Shown: positions 5,335 to 9,354 of the stretch, piece after piece
How positions within the stretch are numbered: the first letter of the stretch is position 1
How the letters are laid out: each line of letters begins with the position of its first letter
Program-made: the position numbers and the translations under genes
Assembly (NCBI GenBank): GCA_025450255.1
Contig: JANWHV010000085.1
Span: forward strand, 1-9,354
From: Chloroflexota bacterium
Lineage (GTDB): Bacteria; Chloroflexota; UBA5177; JANWHV01
Direction of reading: 5' to 3'
DNA: 9,354 bases
The notes under the pieces: model-generated
Told to the model about the DNA's origin: nothing
The model's input: the letters and a program-made list of their open reading frames with translations, nothing else
Databases searched by the model: none

Positions 5335-6715
5335 ACTCCTGGGTGACGTTGCCGGCGCCCAGTCCCTTCTTGCATGCGGCGGCGAACTGGTCGAGGGCCT
5401 GCTGCGCGTTCGCCTTGCCGGTGATGATCGCCTCTGACGCCGCCGCGATGTAGGTCGTAAACTTGTCTTGCCCGTCATGCGACGCAAAATACTTGCCTGT
5501 GGTTAACTGGCTCTCCGTGCTCACGATGTAGGGCAGCTTATTGTAGGGAGCGGTATTTCGCGTATCCTTGCGCGGTGACACCGCGCCGATCGAGTAGAGC
5601 TCGGCGGCCGACGGCTCTGGCTGCGTGAGAAACTTGATGAATTCGAATGCTTCCTGTGGGTGCTGGCTGCTGGCCGAGACAGTGTAGACATAGCCGAGGC
5701 CGGCCCAGACATAGGGCTTGCCGGAGCCATCCTGAGTGGGGAAGTTCCAGGTGCCCAGGACTTTGAGCTCATTCGGAATGGGGCCGGCGCCATGCGCCCC
5801 CCAGTCGAACTGCCAGGACCAGCTGCCGCCGACGCTGACTACCAGTTCGCCCGCTGGGAACATCTTGTACTTGGGGATGATCCACGGCGAGGGGTTCAGC
5901 AGCGGCTGAATCGGCATCAACTGATCTTTGTACAGTGCCTCGTAGAACTGGAAGGTTTGCAGCAGTCCCTTGCTGCGCACAACCCATTTCTTGCCGACCT
6001 CATCATAGATCGGGCTGTGCGTGCCCAGCATCATGGGACCGAATGCCTCCCCCCAGACGCCGCCGCCCCACTGGACGCCGGCATCGAAGAGCATCGCCCA
6101 CTTGCCGGTCTTGCTCTTTATCTCGCGAGCACGGTCGAGCAGGTCGGCCCAACTCTTGGGCTGCGCCGTGGAGATATGGTGCTTGTCCAGGATATCCTTG
6201 TGGAAGAACAGCATCTCCAGCCCGGCCTCTTCGGGCACGGCGTAGACCTTGCCCGCGACCATGCTTTGCTTGGTGGTGACCGGGTAATACTTGGTGCTCC
6301 AGTCCGCCCACTTGCTCACATAGGGGGTCAGGTCGGCGAGATAGCCGGCCGAGACAAAGGGCGCCAAAAGGCTCTGACCATAGGAGGCGACGTCCGGGCC
6401 GTTGTTGGCGGCATAGTCGACGGTGATCTTGGTCTGGAAGTCCACGTCGGCGGTAGGGCCGACCTGGTGATTGACCTTGATCGGGCGGCCGGCGGCCGCC
6501 GTCATGGCCTCGAACTTGGGGATCCAGCGGTCGACCCACTGGACACGCAGCTTCTGATAATCAAGATAGGTGATGGTAACGGGGTTGGCGCTTGGCCGTG
6601 CCGCCTGCACCTGCGTTCCGGCGCCGAGCACCCCAGCGCCCACGGCCAGACCAGCGCCGGCCGTGGCGGTTTCCGTGAGAAATCGCCGTCGAGATCGCCG
6701 TTCGTCATCGAACAT
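5333..6715 (-). CDS. Tat-exported solute-binding protein of a sugar ABC importer
   Basis: A 460-residue family 1 extracellular solute-binding protein. The N-terminus is a twin-arginine signal: S8-R9-R10-R11-F12-L13 fits the S-R-R-x-F-L motif, followed by a glycine/alanine-rich hydrophobic core to about residue 33 and an AxA-like cleavage site VQA (36-38). There is no lipobox cysteine, which is unusual for a tethered binding protein in a monoderm. The mature part shows the expected layout: VTITYLDYQKL (46-56), then PDVASYGQSLLAPFVSAGYL, DLTPYV, VYAVPEEAGLEMLFFHKDIL, PKSWADLLDRAREI, PAGELVVSVGGSWSWQF, AFEFIKFLTQPE. Many Trp and Tyr residues (the WSWQF region, VQWGGGVWGEAF) suit stacking against sugar rings. 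The ATG at 6715 follows GGAG by about 8 nt. It is first in the importer operon, so it should be the most abundant product. Ligand unknown. The single cysteine is near the C-terminus. Confidence 0.95.
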   Translation of the reverse strand: MFDDERRSRRRFLTETATAGAGLAVGAGVLGAGTQVQAARPSANPVTITYLDYQKLRVQWVDRWIPKFEAMTAAAGRPIKVNHQVGPTADVDFQTKITVDYAANNGPDVASYGQSLLAPFVSAGYLADLTPYVSKWADWSTKYYPVTTKQSMVAGKVYAVPEEAGLEMLFFHKDILDKHHISTAQPKSWADLLDRAREIKSKTGKWAMLFDAGVQWGGGVWGEAFGPMMLGTHSPIYDEVGKKWVVRSKGLLQTFQFYEALYKDQLMPIQPLLNPSPWIIPKYKMFPAGELVVSVGGSWSWQFDWGAHGAGPIPNELKVLGTWNFPTQDGSGKPYVWAGLGYVYTVSASSQHPQEAFEFIKFLTQPEPSAAELYSIGAVSPRKDTRNTAPYNKLPYIVSTESQLTTGKYFASHDGQDKFTTYIAAASEAIITGKANAQQALDQFAAACKKGLGAGNVTQE

Positions 6716-6721
6716 GCATGT

Positions 6722-6734
6722 CTCCTTTCAGGAG
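6722..6734 (-). promoter_or_regulatory. Hairpin covering the Shine-Dalgarno of the binding-protein gene
   Basis: On the minus strand CTCCT-GAA-AGGAG forms a perfect 5-bp stem with a 3-nt loop, and the right arm AGGAG is the ribosome binding site for the ATG at 6715. A closed stem would hide the site. The stem is short, so it may be only a modest translational brake, or chance. Confidence 0.35.
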
Positions 6735-6761
6735 CCTTTTCCTCTCCCCGCGGGAAGTATG

Positions 6762-6780
6762 GCCCGCGAAGAATGCGGGC
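6762..6780 (-). promoter_or_regulatory. GC-rich hairpin or operator at the start of the leader
   Basis: GCCCGC (6762-6767) and GCGGGC (6775-6780) form a perfect 6-bp inverted repeat around a 7-nt loop. It lies immediately downstream of the predicted -10 box, so it would either be the first structure in the transcript or a repressor site overlapping the transcription start. No T-run follows. Confidence 0.4.
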
Positions 6781-6809
6781 AGTGTATCACCGACATTACG
6801 GGCCGTCAA
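6781..6809 (-). promoter_or_regulatory. Sigma70-type promoter of the importer operon
   Basis: Read on the minus strand, TTGACG (complement of 6804-6809) is followed after exactly 17 nt by TACACT (complement of 6781-6786). The -35 matches 5 of 6 and the -10 matches 4 of 6 of the consensus positions with ideal spacing. Transcription would begin near 6774, giving a leader of about 60 nt that contains both hairpins listed here. Confidence 0.55.
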
Positions 6810-7262
6810 AACAGCCACGGATTACATTGAACATACCCTTGAAAGGCACGGTTCGTGGTACAGTTGGCGCGGATACACGCGAACGCTGGCGATCAACGGC
6901 ATGCAGCCGGCGTGTCGCTCACGCGCGATTTGCCATGCCAACACGCGCCAATGGCTCTCGCAGCGCACCCGGCTGCGTCACAGCCGCGAGCCGTCCACGC
7001 ACGGCCTGGCAATACGAGCGACGCGGCACTACGCGCACAGCTCGCGGCATACTGGGCTACGTCAGGCTATTCGCTTGCCCGTTCCTCGTGGCATCCGCCT
7101 CGAAGCATCAGGCATACAGCCCGGCTACGCGGACGCGGACAGCTTGGGGCGCACTCGACTTCGTCTGGTGGGCATAGTGCGCGCTCGGGGTAGCGCGGCC
7201 AATAGGGACACGTACGCACTGCCGCTCACACTGAGCACATCTGCTGCATCCGCTTGCGATGG
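6810..7262. other. Stretch without a recognisable gene
   Basis: Open frames exist on both strands here, but none has a ribosome binding site with a convincing protein behind it. The plus-strand frames are rich in Arg, Ser and His and low in hydrophobic segments, the usual look of chance frames in high-GC DNA. I recognise no domain, tRNA or repeat family. It may be decayed sequence belonging to the neighbouring aminotransferase remnant. Confidence 0.5.
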
Positions 7263-7445
7263 CCTGAGCCTCTCGCCGGGCTCTTTGGCAAAGACGAAGC
7301 GCACGGAGCGAGCGTCGTTGATCTCGCCCCAGCCGATCATCGGCGTGGCGGCAATGCGCGCCTGCTCCACGAGCGGCCGCGGCCGCTCGCAGACTGACGA
7401 TCCCTTGAGGAGCAGCGACCAGCCGCCGGCCGATGCCTCCCATTT
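7263..7445 (-). pseudogene. C-terminal remnant of a PLP-dependent aminotransferase
   Basis: On the minus strand the frame that starts near 7517 reads GGWSLLLKGSS, then VEQARIAATPMIGWGE (about 7321-7370), then SVRFVFAKEPGERL. The order GGWS, (I/V)AATPM-x-GWG and VRFVF-x-x-EP-x-x-RL is the end of the small domain in class I/II aminotransferases (fold type I). Between GGWSLLL and VEQA, where the family normally has about 20 residues, only about 12 divergent residues remain, and this gap coincides with a 20-bp perfect palindrome. The large domain with the PLP lysine is missing, and the frame runs on past the expected C-terminus to 7125 without similarity. I read it as a decayed remnant, not a working gene. 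Kynureninase downstream is also a PLP enzyme of amino-acid metabolism, but on this evidence the link is only proximity. Confidence 0.65.
7370..7389. repeat. 20-bp perfect palindrome
   Basis: CGAGCGGCCGCGGCCGCTCG is perfectly self-complementary and holds two overlapping GCGGCCGC octamers (7373-7380 and 7379-7386). It falls exactly where the aminotransferase remnant departs from its family pattern, suggesting a deletion or rearrangement joint. Confidence 0.6.
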
Positions 7446-7730
7446 TGTATGTGCCAATCGGCGACATACGCCGATCGCTTGTATTGACGAGCCGCGTGCT
7501 GGCGGTGCTGCGACCAAACCGTGATGCTGATTAGCTGCTCGCCCTCTTGGCTTCTGCTCACTCGGTCAAGTTCAAGTGCTCCCTCACCCACAAGCCCTGC
7601 AGCCTTGCGTCGAGAGTGCTAGGCCTTGACTCGAAGGGTTATGATTGGAACATCGGCCGCTCTCCCGCCGCGGCTCATGCGTCGGCTGGTGGCCCATCAC
7701 TCGCGTTTCCTACAGTTGGAGGTGGTTCGC
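7446..7730. other. Gene-free leader region before the DsrE gene
   Basis: No protein is recognisable here on either strand. It holds a palindrome (7457-7475), and a TATGAT at 7640-7645 that matches 5 of 6 positions of a -10 hexamer but lacks a good -35 at the right distance. If used, it would give the DsrE gene a leader of about 80 nt. Confidence 0.4.
7457..7475. repeat. 19-nt inverted repeat, operator- or hairpin-like
   Basis: ATCGGCG (7457-7463) and CGCCGAT (7469-7475) are perfect inverted arms around ACATA. The size and spacing suit either a dimeric repressor site or a short RNA hairpin. It lies upstream of the aminotransferase remnant when read on the minus strand, where it could have been that gene's control site or lain within its coding part. 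Confidence 0.4.
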
Positions 7731-8096
7731 ATGGCCGGCAAAGCAGTGGTCAGCTTGACAACGGGCTTGGAGGACCCTGAGCGGGTCACCGTCGCCTTCC
7801 TAGTGGCCGTCGGCGCAGCGGAGCTGGGACGGCCCACGCTGATGTTCCTCACCAAAGAGGCGGCCCGGTTGGCGCTCACGGGCGTCGCCACGGCCGTCGC
7901 CTGCGAGGGATGCCCGCCGCTGGCCGACCTGCTCAAGCGCTACGAGGCCGCGCACGGGCGCTATCTGGTCTGCCCCATCTGCTTCGATGCGAGGAGGCTC
8001 GACAAGACCCAACTCCTTCCGAACGCTGAGCTTGGCGGCACCATCCCGATGTGGCAATGGATAGGTGACGAGGGCGCGACCACGTTCAGCTACTGA
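7731..8096 (+). CDS. DsrE-family small protein with two CxxC motifs
   Basis: A 121-residue protein with the DsrE/DsrF-like sulfur-relay fold: VVSLTTGLEDPERVTVAFLV (6-25), PTLMFLTKEAARLAL (35-49), then C58-E-G-C61-PPLADLL, LVC81-P-I-C84-F, and a conserved end with IPMWQWIGDEGATTFSY. DsrE-fold proteins often carry or pass persulfide sulfur on a cysteine; the four cysteines here in two CxxC pairs could instead hold a metal or form disulfides. Proteins of this short subgroup are common in high-GC bacteria and lack a known function. The ATG at 7731 follows GGAGGT by 7 nt; in-frame starts further upstream (ATG at 7641 and 7677) have no ribosome binding site. No signal peptide, so cytoplasmic. It stands alone on its strand, between the aminotransferase remnant and the convergent kynureninase gene. 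Confidence 0.88.
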   Translation: MAGKAVVSLTTGLEDPERVTVAFLVAVGAAELGRPTLMFLTKEAARLALTGVATAVACEGCPPLADLLKRYEAAHGRYLVCPICFDARRLDKTQLLPNAELGGTIPMWQWIGDEGATTFSY

Positions 8097-8202
8097 GAGC
8101 GGACGCCGTTGCATCCGGGCAGGGACTCCGTCGCTCCCCCATGAGAGCGCGGTGCGCTGTCCAAGAGTGGATGATGAAGGTAGCCGCCGCCCGTGGTGGG
8201 GA

Positions 8203-8253
8203 CCTAGCGTATGCATCATGCTGTCCGCATACGGTACGGGCCGCTACGCTAGG
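8203..8253. repeat. Nested, mutually exclusive inverted repeats in a convergent spacer
   Basis: CCTAGCGTA (8203-8211) and TACGCTAGG (8245-8253) are perfect 9-bp arms. CGTATGC (8208-8214) and GCATACG (8227-8233) are perfect 7-bp arms that share four bases with the first left arm, so the two full stems cannot form together. The element lies between two converging genes, so it is a candidate bidirectional terminator or structured RNA, though neither strand has a T-run after it. Confidence 0.45.
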
Positions 8254-8267
8254 ATGGCCTTGCGGCT

Positions 8268-8294
8268 GCGGCGCTCCGGCGGATGCCGCGCCGC
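8268..8294 (-). repeat. GC-rich stem-loop downstream of kynureninase
   Basis: GCGGCGC (8268-8274) and GCGCCGC (8288-8294) are perfect 7-bp arms around a 13-nt loop, 27 nt beyond the kynureninase stop codon. It may mark the 3' end of that mRNA; no T-run is present. A smaller GTCAC/GTGAC stem (8315-8329) overlaps the stop codon itself. Confidence 0.35.
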
Positions 8295-8320
8295 GAGTCC
8301 CCACTGGCCCGCCAGTCACG

Positions 8321-9354
8321 TTAGGTGACGGACGGCGCCTCCCCACGGTAACGCTCGTACCGGCGTTCGGCCACCACCGCGCGCATGCGCATGACGGCAG
8401 CGTGCAAGTCACGATACGAGGTGTACAACGGCGCGAAGCCAAGCCGGATCGTATCCGGCGCGCGGAAATCGGGGACCACGTTCATCTCCTGAATCAGCGC
8501 GAGGTCGATTCCCAGTCCTTCCACGTGGCCCAGCGATACGTGGGATCCGCGCCGACGCGGGTCGCGCGGCGACTTCAACGTATACCCCAGGGGCGCCAGC
8601 ACGGCCTCCCACATGGCAATCAGATACGTGCTCTGCGCCTCGGACTTGGCGCGTATGGCATCCATGCCCGCCTCTAACAGCAGATCCACCCCCGGCTCGA
8701 TCAGCGCCAGCGACACGGTTGGAGGCGTCCCCGTCAGGAAGTGGCGCATGCCCTCGGCCGGCCGGTAGGCCAGACCGAAATCGAAGGGTCCACGCTGCCC
8801 CATCCAGCCGGCGATGGGGTTGGCCAGCCGCTCTTGCAACTCGCGGCGCACATAGAGGAAGGCCGGGGCGCCGGGACCACCGTTGAGGTATTTGTAGGTG
8901 CAGCCGACCGCGAGATCCACGCCCGCCGCCGCCAGATCGATCGGTACCGCGCCCACGGAGTGACTGAGATCCCACAGCACCAGCGCGCCCGCCCCGTGTG
9001 CCGCGGCCGTCAGGGCCGCCATGTCGTAGCTATAGCCGCTCTTGAAGACGGTATGCGAGAGTGTGAGCAGGGCGGCACGCTGGTCGAGCGCGGCGCGCAG
9101 CGCGGCCTCGGGCCCTTCGATGCCGTCCGGCGAAGGGATGATCTCCAGCGCGTGTCCCGCGTCCAGCACCTCGATCGCGCCCCGCAGCACGTAGAGATCC
9201 GAAGGGAAGTTGAGGTCGTCGGTCAGCACGCGCGCGCGCCCCGCTTGCAGGCGCAGCGCGGCAACCACCAGCTTGAACAGGTTGACGGAGGTGGAGTCAG
9301 CCACGACTACCTCGTCGTCCGCCGCCCCAATCAGACGGGCGATCTTGGCGCCGA
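8321..9354 (-). CDS. kynU: Kynureninase, N-terminus cut by right edge
   Basis: About 344 codons are visible, with the frame open through the right edge, beginning GAKIARLIGAADDEVVVADS and continuing TSVNLFKLVVAALRL. Kynureninase cleaves kynurenine to anthranilate and alanine (or 3-hydroxykynurenine to 3-hydroxyanthranilate) with PLP, in tryptophan breakdown. Family landmarks are complete in this part: the DSTSVNLFKL phosphate-region motif, TLSHTVFKSGYSYDM, the WDLSHSVGAVPIDL segment with the Asp that contacts the PLP ring nitrogen, and GCTYKYLNGGPGAPAFLYV with the PLP lysine (codon 8891-8893). Then GWMGQRGPFDF, FLTGTPPTVSL and a C-terminal DTIRLGFAPLYTSYRDLHAA. The full enzyme has about 415-425 residues, so roughly 75 are missing. 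A GTG at 9302-9304 is an internal valine (VVVADS), not a start. It converges with the DsrE gene across a 224-nt spacer rich in inverted repeats. Other kyn genes would be expected beyond the right edge. Confidence 0.95.
   Translation of the reverse strand, partial: GAKIARLIGAADDEVVVADSTSVNLFKLVVAALRLQAGRARVLTDDLNFPSDLYVLRGAIEVLDAGHALEIIPSPDGIEGPEAALRAALDQRAALLTLSHTVFKSGYSYDMAALTAAAHGAGALVLWDLSHSVGAVPIDLAAAGVDLAVGCTYKYLNGGPGAPAFLYVRRELQERLANPIAGWMGQRGPFDFGLAYRPAEGMRHFLTGTPPTVSLALIEPGVDLLLEAGMDAIRAKSEAQSTYLIAMWEAVLAPLGYTLKSPRDPRRRGSHVSLGHVEGLGIDLALIQEMNVVPDFRAPDTIRLGFAPLYTSYRDLHAAVMRMRAVVAERRYERYRGEAPSVT

Noticed and set aside
6840..7100. Possible tRNA because of GGTTCG-like and GGCGCG segments
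   Set aside because: No cloverleaf with paired acceptor and anticodon stems could be drawn around them.
5660..7177. Very long plus-strand open frame (505 codons) opposite the binding-protein gene
   Set aside because: It runs antisense through the whole N-terminal half of the binding protein and its promoter and carries no recognisable domain. Its length is explained by the codon bias of the true gene.
6718..7524. Plus-strand open frame (268 codons) across the gene-free region
   Set aside because: It is Arg/Ser/Thr-rich without hydrophobic core segments, begins within the binding-protein leader with no ribosome binding site, and runs antisense to the aminotransferase remnant.
8141..8677. Plus-strand open frame (178 codons) entering the kynureninase gene
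   Set aside because: Most of it is antisense to the unmistakable kynureninase C-terminus, and it has no recognisable motif.

Overview
The window is high-GC (estimated by eye at a little over 60%), with GTG starts available and GGAGG-type ribosome binding sites. It looks like a free-living soil or environmental bacterium. The mix of a DUF5054 hydrolase, an M55 D-aminopeptidase, a Tat-exported sugar-type binding protein, a short four-cysteine DsrE protein and kynureninase fits Chloroflexota best. That placement is inference from gene style, not a marker gene.

Layout from left to right: (1) the 5' end of a VOC/glyoxalase-fold ring-cleaving dioxygenase, minus strand, cut by the left edge; (2) a divergent intergenic region; (3) a DUF5054 gene (GH38-like glycosidase fold), plus strand; (4) an M55 D-aminopeptidase gene, plus strand; (5) a convergent junction with a stem-loop; (6) a three-gene carbohydrate ABC importer on the minus strand, with a Tat-signal solute-binding protein transcribed first, then two permeases that overlap by 4 nt. 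A strong stem-loop separates the binding-protein gene from the permease genes, and a recognisable sigma70-type promoter with two leader hairpins precedes the binding-protein gene; (7) about 1 kb without an intact gene, holding a decayed C-terminal piece of a PLP-dependent aminotransferase (minus strand) and several perfect palindromes; (8) a small DsrE-family gene, plus strand; (9) a convergent junction with nested inverted repeats; (10) kynureninase, minus strand, cut by the right edge.

The middle of the window reads as an uptake-and-degradation locus. The importer brings in a glycan or glycopeptide-like compound, the DUF5054 enzyme may cut a glycosidic bond, and the M55 enzyme may remove D-amino acids from a peptide part. 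The substrate is unknown, and no ATPase gene is present, so the importer would need an ATPase from elsewhere. The flanking genes (ring-cleaving dioxygenase, kynureninase, aminotransferase remnant) suggest amino-acid and aromatic metabolism but need not be linked to the central locus. I see no CRISPR array, tRNA, rRNA, transposase or phage gene.
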